Source of the DNA: Trichosphaerium sp. ATCC 40318
Lineage: Eukaryota; Discosea; Flabellinia; Trichosidae
DNA: 64,000 nt
Direction of reading: 5' to 3'
NCBI GenBank assembly: GCA_038496445.1
Contig: JALMLS010000421.1
Coordinates: 62,001-126,000 of the forward strand
Below the pieces are notes generated by a model. It was not told the DNA's origin, ran no database searches, and worked only from the letters and a program-made list of their open reading frames with translations. The position numbers were made by a program, and so were the translations under genes. Below are positions 46,265-56,952 of this stretch, one piece after another. Each line of letters opens with the position of its first letter. Within the stretch, counting starts at the first letter, position 1.

Positions 46265-47024
46265 TTATTAAGGATACAGTGTGATCCTTTACTTCCACAC
46301 CAGGGTTTTTCTACCTTGATATCTCGCTGTATTGTCGCCGATAAATGCCAATATTTGTTGATCGCTTTGTGATGGTAGTTTTTTGTTTGTTACTTTGTTT
46401 TTCTTACCGTTGTCTGCTATTCGTTAAATTAGAGTTAAACTTCCTTAATACTGAGCAAAAAAATCTCCTCGATAAAGGGTTGTGATCGCTAGCAATCAAT
46501 TAAGAAATAAAAAGAAAAATCAAAGGAAAAAAGTTGACATCATGTGATGAACAAAACCTGCTTTTGGAAGTGAGAACGAGATTCTTCGATTGGTTTAAAT
46601 ATAAACAAGTGCTTTTACACTTACCTTAATGGAGTAGGTGATCGTTATTCCTTATTTGGCGCCACAAGACCATCGTTGACAGGGCAATAAATTAGCCTGA
46701 TGAAGATAAACGCAAAAAACGTGCCCTTCTTTTTTCTCACGCAGAAATATAACTAGTTCGTTTGCAGGCGGTTATTGGCGGCGTATTATACCAAAATCAC
46801 TCGATAAGCGTAAATGAGAAAGGATTAATATGTGACATCAAAAAAACAACACGTGACGATAACTCAGAAAACGTGTTGACGTAAAAACAGAGTTAGATTG
46901 TTTATTATATCTTCTAAGCCATTTTAGTGCTGCATGGGCTATACCGGGGTTTGTGGGTGCGTAGAAACTCATCACACTGCGTAAACGGACTAAATACTGA
47001 TGTGTCGCTAAGATATACATTGCC
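46265..47024. other. Intergenic, one weak ORF
   Basis: A minus-strand ORF of 62 codons (46838-47026, MAMYILATHQYLVRLRSVMS) starts beside the deacetylase start on the other strand. It reads like protein but has no motif or splice partner. CACGTG lies near 46223 and 46851. Otherwise nothing seen. Confidence 0.35.
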
Positions 47025-48528
47025 ATGGTTTTGGTGGATCAGCCTCTGTCATTGAGGTACGTTGACATCTGATTTCGAGTGCGAGTTTTAAGTTAAAACC
47101 AAGTACTGGACAAACCCGTCTTACACAACAAAAAGAGCAGTAAAAGAGGGTACAACATCGATGTTAGCATCTATAGTATTTCCTTCAGAAGTAACAGCGT
47201 ATGAGAATATCATTGATTGCCTGAAGAAGCGCTGCGGCAAGGCATGAGGCAGTTGATAGTTTGTTTACCATTTTTAAATTTTTAGGTTGTTGAAGGTGAA
47301 TCGGTAATAGAAGGCATTCATGCCGAGGGCCCAATTATACGGTATCATTGATGGTTAAACATTTAAGTATTCTAATTTGGCTAGTACTTTAGGTGGTTTA
47401 CCAAAAGGGGATAATGATATGGCGCTTGAAGACTTTAAAAATGTACTAACTATGCTTATTTATTGTTGGTTTTTTATGTTTAAGTAGCTTGTTGATAGTA
47501 TGAAACCTCACTTGAAAGTAATGAGTAAGTACAATATATAGGGGATTAGTGTACCTTACTGGGTTATTAAAAGCTATATCGCCCTCACGAGAATCAACTT
47601 GCGGATTCAAACGGATGGAATACTTGATAGACAACGGAATTGTTCCAGGTATTTTTGACAAAGCCCGAATGCTTCATCCAAAACCAACTAAGAGTAGCCA
47701 TCGGCCATGATCTTGAGGCAACGGAAGATGATATTTTAGGATGCCTTGAGCTTGCTAAATCAAAAGAAAGTCGTGTTCACATGACACATTTATTCAACGT
47801 TTCAAAATTTCATCATAGAAATGTTAGGTAACAATACCTTTTTTCTCACTTCTACAAACACGTGTTCTTATATTTTTCTTAGTCTTGTTAATTTCGGGTT
47901 ACTATCATCCTTGCCTCAGGGAGACAAGTATGCTAACGTTGTACTACCTACTATAGAGGTGCCTGCAATCATTTTTTGTGTTTCTAAAAGGGGTTTTAAT
48001 ACAGCTTATTGGTGACTTGGTTCACCTTCATCCTATCACTATTCACTTGGCTTTACAATCAAGAAACCCAACGAATATTTGTTTTATAACAGATGCAATA
48101 ACAGATCCTTGTTGTGGAGAGTACGCCGAAAATACAAAATCATTTTGATCGTCATCTAACCTTTTTTTTAAAGCCAAGCTATTGAATATGGTAACAGGCA
48201 TCTTGAGGTCAAAGATGGTCGTGTTGTATTGAAAGGAACGGATACAATTGCTGGTTCGTCTTGTAGCATGTTAGATGTCTTTAAAAACTTGGTACACATC
48301 ATTAATCTTACGACAACCGATTTTGACAATCCGTAATAGGTACAGACTCTTGGAGTTTCAGTTGTTGATGCTTGTCAAATGTGTTGTACAACTCCTGCAA
48401 AGGTCGCTGGAATACAAGATGTTGGCACCATAACGATTGGTAATAGAGCCGATGTTGTACTCCTAGATGATGATTTTACTGTTGTTTGTACTATTGTAAA
48501 CGGGCGTGTAGCATACAAGAAAGAATGA
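47025..48528 (+). CDS. N-acetylglucosamine-6-phosphate deacetylase-like amidohydrolase, short N-terminus (about 10 exons)
   Basis: Converts GlcNAc-6-P to GlcN-6-P in amino-sugar (chitin) catabolism. Exons spell the family core: AVKEGTTSMLASIVFPSEV, then VVEGESVIEGIHAEGPII, VPVAIGHDLEATEDD (metal His), HMTHLFN (second His), LIGDLVHLHPITIHLALQSR, CFITDAITDPCCG (catalytic Asp), TIAGSSCSMLDVFKNL, TPAKVAGIQDVGTITIGNRA then DVVLLDDDF, ending AYKKE. The intron before VVEGES needs a GC donor (AAG|GCATGA). The junction near 47340 does not resolve cleanly. The N-terminal strand with the HxH metal motif is not found; exon 1 (MVLVDQPLSLR) is too short to hold it, so the gene may be truncated or its true start lies in an exon I missed. 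Confidence 0.72.
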
Positions 48529-48639
48529 ACATTTTAAACTTACTGGTGACAACTGTTAATCACAGTTTGAAATTTAGTTTATATTTCAGTACAATGTGTA
48601 AAAGGGGTACTGGTGTATTGTTTGTACTATCTTAAGTAA

Positions 48640-48740
48640 GTCTTTCTGGACCATAGAGAACTCTCGCTATTATGTAATTTACAGCAAATGAACCACAAGT
48701 TAGCAACAGTAATTGCCTGCAGTACTTGTATTGTCCTTAC
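48640..48740 (-). pseudogene. Relic of a P2X-type TM2 exon
   Basis: On the minus strand one frame reads TCGSFAVNYIIARVLYGPE, matching AFASLAVDFITVRMLCGP of the P2X-like genes at 49769 and 54900. Nucleotide similarity to the left copy (CTCACTGTTATGAAATCTAC at 49837) is also visible. No other exon of this copy is recognisable nearby. It is a third, decayed copy. Confidence 0.55.
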
Positions 48741-49768
48741 TTCTCAAATTGTGGATCCTTAAATTTATTAAAGGAAAGTTTGAGCGTATTATTTGAATTA
48801 CAGCTTTGTTTCCTAGAGGTGAGGGTTTTTGGTGTAAGTCCGTAACTGAGTGTTTTATTATTTTGTACTTGATGGTCTATAAGACAAAGAACAAACTAGT
48901 CACCTTTGATAAAGTGGTTTTGTTTGGCAGTACAGTTTACAAGTTTACCACTTGGAAACCTTGTAGTTTACTTGGTTCAAAAAAGCTGAATACCCACATA
49001 GGACAGGGTTTTGCGTGGCCTTGCTACAAAATAGATCTGCTGGAATTTTTTTTTGAAATATAAAATTTCCTCAGCTGCGTCAATTACAAAGTTACAACAA
49101 TAAAACAAGTGCTTGACGCAAAAACTCTGAACTAGTTCGACAAGTCCTTTGACTTACCTAGAAAAATGGCTTTGTTCAGATCTCCCACAACACCAACAGG
49201 GTATGCTCATTAGTTGTTCAACTCATACTTCTATCACGTGACTGAATTAACTCTGTATAGAAACCAAAAAATCCATTAGATGTCCTGTGCGAATGAAAGA
49301 ATGCAATGATATCGTGGCAACAGTGTTGTAAGCTTTAAAACAGCTTCTGGGGGAAAAACGAGTCAAAACCTCAAAAAACTTGTAAAAGTTCTGTTATTCT
49401 ACCTTGCGGGTTTAAAACTCACGCAAAAAGTAAGGTCTGTACTATTCGTGTAAGAGTTAGAAGAAATATACTTTTGTTCAATGAATTTTGAGTTAATAAC
49501 GGGACCTTAATAACATGCACAACTTGAGAAGTAAGGACAATAACAAAATGGCAAGAACCAAATACATTGTTACTATTCATGGAAATAATTGCAGTAGCTT
49601 TAGCCCTAACAATAAGTTTATTAAGAGTTCATATCTTTATAATCTTGCTCGGATTCAAGAGGGTTTGCTGTGGTTGTAAGAAGGTTAGGGAACCAACTTG
49701 TATCATTTTTTGTGACAGTTCCTTCTGCGACTTGATATTTGAATTTCCTAATTCTCAGTAAGGATCAT
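48741..49768. other. Intergenic with an inverted repeat
   Basis: ATTGTCCTTACTTCTCAA near 48732 faces TTGAGAAGTAAGGACAAT near 49523, an 18-bp perfect inverted pair about 800 bp apart. The enclosed ORF at 48806-49063 shows no motif. The last part (from about 49570) belongs to the P2X duplication arm. Confidence 0.4.
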
Positions 49769-51480
49769 CTACTTGACACTTAGACTTTGTCTCTTCAAGT
49801 ACCTATATATATTTTTTGCTGGGCCACAAAGCATTCTCACTGTTATGAAATCTACAGTCAATGAAGCAAAAGCAAGCAAAGCAAATGCTGAAACAATTGT
49901 CAACAGCAGTTCCTGACAAATAAGAATTCGGATTAATAAGATGGTTGGTTTTGGAAAGTACCATGAGTGAAAAAGCTGCGCATTCACCAATTTGTATGAC
50001 ATGTATGCGAATACCATGTCTGTTTAGTACTTCCATTGACCTCATATCCTACAAAACGGTGAGTATAAGTTCAATTCCTATACCTTGGAATACGCACAGA
50101 AGAGTACAATGGTTGTTCAGTTTTGAACTTTGTATCTGGTACAAGAAAAGCTTTGTACGTGTATTGAAACCGATTGAGATTAAACGAGAATGTGTTTTTA
50201 TACTCAATGAATATTACAAGTACAAGACCCTATGTAGACACAAATAAGTATATACATTAGTCAGCATAAAATGAGATGTTAGTACGTTATCTCTCATTGT
50301 TCTATCTGATCTCTCAGTTGATGGTTCTTCAAGAGAATCCAGACCAGCTGACTTTAGAAGATACCCTAGTTCTATAATATCGTATTTGCCAACTGTTCCT
50401 AAGATTGAAGGAGGAGGAAGATAAGTGATGTATTTTCCTTCATGATTTCTAAGTCTTCCAGGAAGATCGTTTGCGTTACTACCACAAAGTTAGAAACAAA
50501 TCACGTGAGATTGGTAATTTAATGAGAAAAGTCAAATATTGAGAACCACGTGCTATTGAATATCAAGCCGAGAGCATGTGACACTATGGTCGATGAGTAG
50601 CTGTGGATAAGTCATAAGAATATGGAGAATGAGAAAGAAAGCTTACAGTGAATTCTTCAACACCTGCAATGTAGAACTTAGACTTTGATACATTTCCATA
50701 ATTACATCCATATTCGGTCATTGAACAATTTGGAGGAAGGTTGTAAGTTTCTTTTGTTACTCTTGTCGCTGCAAGCATACCATGATCCTACTGAAGGTTG
50801 ACAAATGCGCTCTAACCTGCTGGCAAAAGGAATAAAAACGCACTTCAAGAACAGGATATACAACAAGCGAAGCCGGCCAATATTTACATCTAAATTCATA
50901 TTTAGAAGTGCTTCTTAATAATAAGGTGATAGGTATCCTTACACGAAATTCTGAAATCCGCCATGAGAGGAATTTGAGTGTTGTAAGCAGTAGGTCAACT
51001 GAAAAAAATTATCTCGGGTTTTTTATGTCATAAACGGTTGTACATTTTCGGCACGTGTCCTGACGCCTGGCGGCGATCTACCTTCTGGTTCTAACAGAGA
51101 AATACGGACTGTTCTATTTGATTTTATGTTAATAAGTTAAAGTACAAACCCAGTACCCCACAGGCGCTTCTCTGGTCAAATATCGCTTTTGATACACTAT
51201 CTGGAGATACCTTATCAGCGTTTAGATTTGTAAGTTTGTCTCTTGCCTGATAACCCACAATATACAATAAAATGCCCGTGAGGCATGTATAATACAGTAT
51301 ACCAACGCGCCAGTCTCGTACAATAACTACTTTACTTGTACTGTAAGACAAAAGAAAATCTGGTAAATATTAGCACGTGATTTGATGTTTGCGTAACTTT
51401 CGTACTCCAGTTTACCATTCGCGCATCAGTTGATCTTTTCTAAAGCCTAAAACGTATTTTGTGTAACACGAAAGTCGCCT
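49570..51480 (-). repeat. Left arm of the P2X inverted duplication
   Basis: Matches 52920-55200 in reverse complement over the whole P2X-like gene and flanking DNA (for example the region beyond the stop: left TCTGCGACTTGATATTTGAA, right TTCAAATATCAAGTCGCAGA). Exons are nearly identical; introns differ by small indels and by one 455-bp insertion in the right arm. The arms flank a 1.4-kb spacer with an F-box gene. Confidence 0.82.
49769..51351 (-). CDS. P2X-type ligand-gated channel, left copy (start unclear)
   Basis: Two-TM channel architecture. TM1 exon: TSKVVIVRDWRVGILYYTCL then TGILLYIVGYQARDKLTNLN. Ectodomain exons: TVRISLLEPEGRSPPGVRT, STSKYEFRCKYWPASLVVYP, NLPPNCSMTEYGCNYGNVSK then FYIAGVEEFT, KYDIIELGYLLKSAGLDSLE, FNLNRFQYTYKAFLVPDTKF. 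Then SMEVLNRHGIRIHVIQIGE (P2X-like GIRF region) and TM2 LLTIVSAFALLAFASLTVDF, with C-terminal YRYLK matching the conserved YxxxK. Some introns are only 29-32 nt. In the exon matching the right copy's start, this copy has no in-frame ATG (TAG where the right copy has AAG), so its start is unresolved. Known P2X receptors are ATP-gated cation channels; the expected ectodomain cysteines are only partly present. Confidence 0.65.
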
Positions 51481-51670
51481 TGAAGTCATGAACTAAATGT
51501 AAGAAAATTCTTTGATACCGGTCAAGATATACGAAAGCAATTTAACGTCTTCGGCGCTTCTTTTACCAAGGCCTAAACGTAGTGTGTACAGCCAAGTTTT
51601 ATTGGTGCAAACCGCATAAATCGCACCTATTAAGGACGGGCAAGGCAGTGGCGGTAACCATAAAGAAGAA

Positions 51671-52462
51671 ATGGAGTCTGAGGCAAAAAGCGCCAAGAAG
51701 CAATTCAAAGAAGACGTCATAGTTGTTAAACTATTCCCTTCGTTATCTCCAAGCGAGCCAATAGATATTCCGGAAGATCAATACGTAAGCAACAAAGTAC
51801 TATCGATATTGGATATATTTATATCGATAATGCAATTTCTTGAACCACGTGATGTTATTCTTAATGTAGGATCTTTAAATAAGTTCTATAGGTTCATAGT
51901 ATTCTCCTCATCAATAAATAGCATCTGGCACGTCATGTATAGTACACGTTTCGTAGGGGAAGCCAAAGGAAGAATGTTAACAAAGCCAATTTGTGGTTGC
52001 TGGTTTACAACCTATGTTAACCTCATGGCACCTTACCTTGAGCATGAATTTGAGTGGGACAACATGATTATAGAGGATGACGGAGAAATGTCTCTCACAG
52101 TTAACTTCATGGGCGAGGCAAACTGGTTTGCGTGGTGTGAGGGATGGAGTCATGAGGATTGGTTGGCATCTAACACATTGAGTGGAAGTGGTACTTTGTT
52201 TTTCACAGAAAAGAAAGGAGTTGCTATTGTAACAGGAAATGAACTTATGAGGTATGGATCAAAGACAAGAATTAGCAACAATGAGGAATATGAGGGTTCA
52301 GAAGGCGTACTTACAGAGCGTAATTATGAAGTGTCTTCTAATATTGAAGTAATTGAACAAGAATATAGCTCAAAGGTCACAATTAAGCTTGACCCAAGCT
52401 CCTTCATTTTAGAAACAAGTGATTCTTTAGTTCATGACATAAACTACAATATGGAGTACTAG
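51671..52462 (+). CDS. F-box protein between the P2X arms (intronless)
   Basis: 263-residue ORF. The F-box lies at about residues 44-90: VLSILDIFISIMQFLEPRDV then ILNVGSLNKFYRFIVFSS and IWHVMYSTRFVG. The rest is acidic and beta-rich (EWDNMIIEDDGEMSLTVNF, ANWFAWCEGWSHEDW, SGSGTLFFTEKKGVAIVTG, SSKVTIKLDPSSFILET) and resembles no repeat family; it may be a ligand-binding beta domain. Predicted SCF adaptor. It occupies the unique spacer of the inverted duplication, so it is single copy here. Confidence 0.7.
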   Translation: MESEAKSAKKQFKEDVIVVKLFPSLSPSEPIDIPEDQYVSNKVLSILDIFISIMQFLEPRDVILNVGSLNKFYRFIVFSSSINSIWHVMYSTRFVGEAKGRMLTKPICGCWFTTYVNLMAPYLEHEFEWDNMIIEDDGEMSLTVNFMGEANWFAWCEGWSHEDWLASNTLSGSGTLFFTEKKGVAIVTGNELMRYGSKTRISNNEEYEGSEGVLTERNYEVSSNIEVIEQEYSSKVTIKLDPSSFILETSDSLVHDINYNMEY

Positions 52463-52500
52463 CAAATAAGATAACATAACGCCATAAACAACCACATTTT

Positions 52501-52857
52501 TTAACGGATTATATATGAGTTTACAAGTTGGTTATTTGTGTAGTCAAGGTTTCGACCTGTAGTAGTATCAAACATAGCAACATTGATATGCTTCATAATC
52601 TTCCATGGTTTTCCGTTAACATAGAAGTAATAATTTTGTAGGAACCTTATCTCGTTATGCCACTTCCACACTGATGATAAATACTCTCCCTCTAGTTCGC
52701 CCTTATTATACTAACAGTGTTTCTTCAGTACGAAATAGTCATATTCTGTATACTGCATGATCCAGTTTGCACCAAAGTGCTTTTGCTTATTTTCTATTAA
52801 GGCAAACTGGCAATCTGTCTTTTTCTCTTTTTTGGTGATTACTGCCGTTGGCGCTAA
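52501..52857 (-). pseudogene. Degenerate gene fragment with one in-frame TAG
   Basis: A long minus-strand frame reads LAPTAVITKKEKKTDCQFAL, FGANWIMQYTEYDYFVLKKH, then TAG (52711-52713), then YNKGELEGEYLSSVWKWHNE, YYFYVNGKPWKIMKHINVAM and a TAA at 52501. The second half resembles a MORN-variant unit (GE-x-x-x-x-W-K-W). Over 110 codons with a single stop is unlikely by chance. It is probably a recently dead gene; an unseen short intron is the alternative. Confidence 0.45.
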
Positions 52858-52933
52858 TTATAACGTTGACCTTTAAGCAGGTTTATGGCTTATCTGAGAC
52901 TACAAAGTGACTTTCGTGTGTAACAAAATACTT

Positions 52934-55035
52934 ATGTTGCTGAAGAAAAGATCAAGGCGTGTGAATGGTGAATTGGAGTACGTTGCATATTTCAAAATCA
53001 CGTGCTAATAACAGATTATCATTTGTCTTACAGTACAAGTAAAATAGTTATTGTACGAGACTGGCGTGTTGGTATACTGTATTATACATGTCTCACCGCC
53101 ATTTTATTGTACATTGTGGGTTATCAGGCAAGAGACAAACTTACAAATCTAAACGCTGATAAGGTATCGATAGATAGTGTATCAAAAGCGATATTTGACC
53201 AGAGAAACACCTGTGGGGTACTGGGGTTTGTACTTCAACTCATTAACATAAAATCCAATTAGAACAGTTCGTATTTCCTTGTTAGAACCAGAAGGTAGAT
53301 CACCACCAGGCGTCAGGACGCGCGCCGAAAATGTACACATTTTTTTCAGAAAAGACCCTGATTTAATTTTTTCAGCTGACCTACTGCTTACAACACTCCA
53401 ATTCCTCTCATGGCGGATTTCAGAATTTCGCGTAAGGATACATCTCACTTTCTAACTATCGACATGAGTGACTTAACCCCAATACATGATTAAGCCAAAG
53501 GCTAGCCAACTTTAACCGAATGAGCTTAACTGTAGGTATTTTTTTCTCCAACGTTGTCTGTAACATATGTGCGCTTCCCACATGTAAAACAGTAAGTTGG
53601 TGCGCAAAGACCATCCCCGCAAGCGTGTTGGAAAAAATGGTAGTTCAACTTTATTACCTTTTAGTTTAGTCTGTGGTTAGCGAGCACCGCTTCTTTTTCT
53701 GGTATTTTTTAACTTCAAAGAAAAAAAAAGAACTTGAAAATGTGGTGTTACAAATATTTAAATACGATTCTGTTGATGCTTTCTACAATGCCATGCATGC
53801 ATTTAGTAAGATAAATAAATAGAAACTACAGACGTTAAGTTGGCAGTGAGGATTCTCATGTTTTTTGAACCTTAAAATTTATTGGGGTTAAGTCCCCATG
53901 TTGCCGATAGAATAAGAAGCACTTCTAAATATGAATTTAGTTGTAAATATTGGCCGGCTTCACTTGTTGTATATCCTGTTCTCGAAGTGCGTTTTTATTC
54001 CTTTTGCTAGCAGTTAGACCGCGTTTGTTACCCTTTAGTAGGATCATGGTATGCTTGCAGCAACAAGAGTAACAAAAGAAACTTACAATCTTCCTCCAAA
54101 TTGTTCAATGACCGAATATGGATGTAATTATGGAAATGTATCAAAGTCTAAGTTCTACATTGCAGGTGTTGAAGAATTCACTGTAAGCTTTCTTTCTCAT
54201 TCTCCATATTCTTATGACTTATCCACAGCTACTCATTGATCACACTTTTACCTGCCCCCGGCTAGGTATTCAACAGCACGTGGCCCTTTTGGATATGAAT
54301 TAAACCCACGTGATTTGTTTCTAACTTTGTGGTAGTAATGCGAACGATATTCCTGGAAGACTTAGAAATCATGAAGGAAAATACATCACTTATCTTCCTC
54401 CTCCTTCGGTGTTGAAGGATAGTAGTTATGATATTATAGAACTAGGATATCTTCTAAAGTCAGCTGGTCTGGATTCTCTTGAAGAACCATCAACTGAGAG
54501 ATCAGATAGAACAATGAGAGATAACGTACTAACATCTCATTTTATGCTGACTAATGTGTACACTTATTTATGTTTACATAGGGTCTTGTACTTGTAATAT
54601 TCATTGAGTACAAGAACACATTCTCGTTTAATCTCAATCGGTTTCAATACACGTACAAAGCTTTTCTTGTACCAGATACAAAGTTCAAAACTGAACAACC
54701 ATTGTACTCTTCTGTGCGTATTTCAAGGTATAGGAATTGAACTTATACTCACCGTTTTGTAGGACATGAGGTCAATGGAGGTACTAAATAGACATGGTAT
54801 TCGCATACATGTCATACAAATTGGTGAATGTGGAGCTTTTTCATTCATGGTACAATCGCAAAAAAATCTGAAGTCTCATTTTTTGTTTCAGGAACTACTG
54901 CTGGCGATTGTTTCAGCATTTGCTTTGCTTGCTTTCGCTTCATTGGCTGTAGATTTCATAACAGTGAGAATGCTTTGTGGCCCAGCAAAAAATATATATA
55001 GGTACTTGAAGAGACAAAGTCTAAGTGTCAAGTAG
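52934..55035 (+). pseudogene. P2X-type channel gene, right copy, probably disabled
   Basis: Inverted paralogue of 49769-51351, with a plausible start (MLLKKRSRRVNGELD, ATG 52934) that the left copy lacks. TM1, ectodomain, HGIRIHVIQIGE, TM2 and YRYLK are all present. Lesions: in the exon ending FYSFC the left copy's CAG is TAG here (about 54014), and a G is missing at the following splice donor. An extra G near 53225 also shifts the TM1 exon junction relative to the left copy. One intron carries a 455-bp insertion (53456-53910). Alternative splicing around the TAG cannot be ruled out. Confidence 0.6.
53456..53910. mobile_element. MITE-like insertion (455 bp) in a P2X intron
   Basis: Ends are inverted repeats: GACTTAACCCCAATA at 53470-53484 and TATTGGGGTTAAGTC at 53880-53894 are perfect complements. 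The similarity extends imperfectly outward to CTATCG (53456) and CGATAG (53910). No coding capacity. The left paralogue has only a 29-nt intron at the same place, which serves as an empty site. The target-site duplication is not clear. Confidence 0.65.
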
Positions 55036-55200
55036 ATGATCCTTAACCTAAGAATTAGGAGATTCAAATATCAAGTCGCAGAAGAAAATGTCGCCAAAAA
55101 TGATAAAAGTTGGTTCCCTACCCTTCTTACCACCAGATCAAATTATCCTGAATCCGATCAAGATTATAAAGATATTAACTCCAACTAAACAATAAAGACA

Positions 55201-55842
55201 ATAGGTAGCCATTTTTTTTTAACAATTTGCTGTTGGCACTTAAAAAAGAACAATTGCTGTAACACTATCAAAGGGTTGCGCAAGCGAGTAAACCTAGCAC
55301 CAACAATCGTTTGAGAATGCTTAGTATTGACAATGGTGCTCGCTGTACATGAAAGTTTGTGTAAGGCGTATGTGTTCATACTAATGAGCGTACTATTTAC
55401 CAGTTGTTTAACCGAGAAAGATCAGGCCTCACTTTGTTGGTAATTATACAGCTGGCAGGTTGCTTCCGATATAACAGTATATTATCCCACTCAAAGACTC
55501 TATTGCACCTGACCTGAAATACCACGTGCCATGGTGATACGCCAATTCAACAAAAAATTTGCGTCGGTAAAATTATTTTTGTTACAAAAGGTACTGGCGG
55601 ATTTGTTTTCCCTTAATTCAGATTCTCTCAAAGAATAGAAGGTTGATATAGGTGGCATACAAAGTCATAGTGCCAGGGGATTATTATTTTACCGCACAAT
55701 AATCTAGTTTTCTTTCAGAAAATATTGTGATTCTGGTGAACATCACGTGATTATTTTTATGACCTTAAAAACCATAATCTGATACACACAATCAAGAACA
55801 CATCAACAGGAAAACCAATCCATCAACAAAAGATAACAAACA
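55201..55842. other. Intergenic, no gene seen
   Basis: AT-rich. CACGTG occurs near 55525 and TCACGTGA near 55742, the latter 100 nt before the next start codon. No ORF with a motif. Confidence 0.45.
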
Positions 55843-56679
55843 ATGAGTAAAGTACGGTTTGTAACTTACTGGTTTTTTAGTTGTTTGGGAAACAGTTTTC
55901 TAGCTTTCATCTCATATCTCGTTTTATTTAACGCTCTACTAGACAAGCCAACAGCTATACTATAATGAAGATACAATCCGTGACGTTGTACCAACAATTG
56001 AAAAATTGACAAAAGCCATGAAAGGAAAAGTAGAGTACCAAGCCATCGGTTTTTGGCCATTCCATGAGTTCAAATACAAAATGGGTATGTCTATGGTTCA
56101 AGCCAGTTACAAAGTCAGCTACATGCATCTCCTTATTGAAAACAAACCAAATGGAAGACCGAAAACATGCTATTTGATCGTCTACAGTGGTAAAAGAGGT
56201 GCGCTGGCATACTACAAAAACAAGCAACAAAAACAGTTTGCTGATTTGGATTAGGACCAATTGGTTATCCAACTCATTGTATCACCCTCATCCTCAATGG
56301 CAAGAACCAATACACTATGGGTCAAAAGAAGGCAGCAGGCCCAACTCAAAAAGATATGGTACGTACTAACAACACTTCCCTTGGCAAGTTCACCTTCTAA
56401 CACTTTACTTTTTTTTAGGTTCGATTGGTACCTGTTGATAAAAAAATGAGCAAAGTCATCTTGTGCTTCTCTGTTGGACGCAAGAACATTGTAACATTTG
56501 GTAAGATGCTAAGAGACTTTGTCAAACTTGCTGGAAAGAACAAAACAAGCCTCACTGGAGCCTCTCTTCAAAAATTCGATGATCCACAATTACAAGAAGG
56601 ATATCAACGCGTTGTTGACACTCATAATAGTGGAGATGATGACTCTGACGATGGTATCTCTGATGAATCTGAAGAATGA
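55843..56679 (+). CDS. Hypothetical protein with acidic C-terminal tail (4 exons)
   Basis: ATG 55843 encodes only MSK before a GTACGG intron. Exon 2 (from about 55945) reads TSQQLYYNEDTIRDVVPTIE, GFWPFHEFKYKMGMSMVQAS, KTCYLIVYSG. A 67-nt intron (GTAAAA...GGATTAG, ending at about 56255) removes a stop and continues PIGYPTHCITLILNGKNQYT. After a GTACGT intron the last exon reads VRLVPVDKKMSKVILCFSVG and RDFVKLAGKNKTSL, ending in an Asp/Glu/Ser-rich tail (DDDSDDGISDESEE). About 240 residues, beta-rich in texture. I do not recognise the family. Confidence 0.5.
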
Positions 56680-56952
56680 GTCGCAATCATCACACAGTTT
56701 GTTAGAAGACAATAAATAAACCTTATGTAGAATCTTCCATTCGATTGAATAGACCTTATATAATCTGCCATTTGATTTCTCGAATTCAGGTGGATAGACT
56801 ATTACCACGAAGCCCAAGAGCTTTGGTTGCAAATTAATTGATTCCTTGCAAACTATAAAGAAGTGACTTACTTGAGAAATTCAAAGACGGTCTATTGAGA
56901 AGCGAGTACAAATTCTGACACTTGGATTTTTTTTTTAACATGTCATCAGCTT

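Larger units (their letters stand above)
52920..55200 (+). repeat. Right arm of the P2X inverted duplication
   Basis: Counterpart of 49570-51480 in opposite orientation; see that entry for the match. It is about 370 bp longer, mainly through the MITE-like insertion at 53456-53910, and extends past the gene end to about 55200. Confidence 0.8.

Noticed and set aside
46838-47026. 62-codon minus-strand ORF beside the deacetylase
   Set aside because: Protein-like texture but no motif, no splice partner and overlap with the opposite gene's start; noted as uncertain only.
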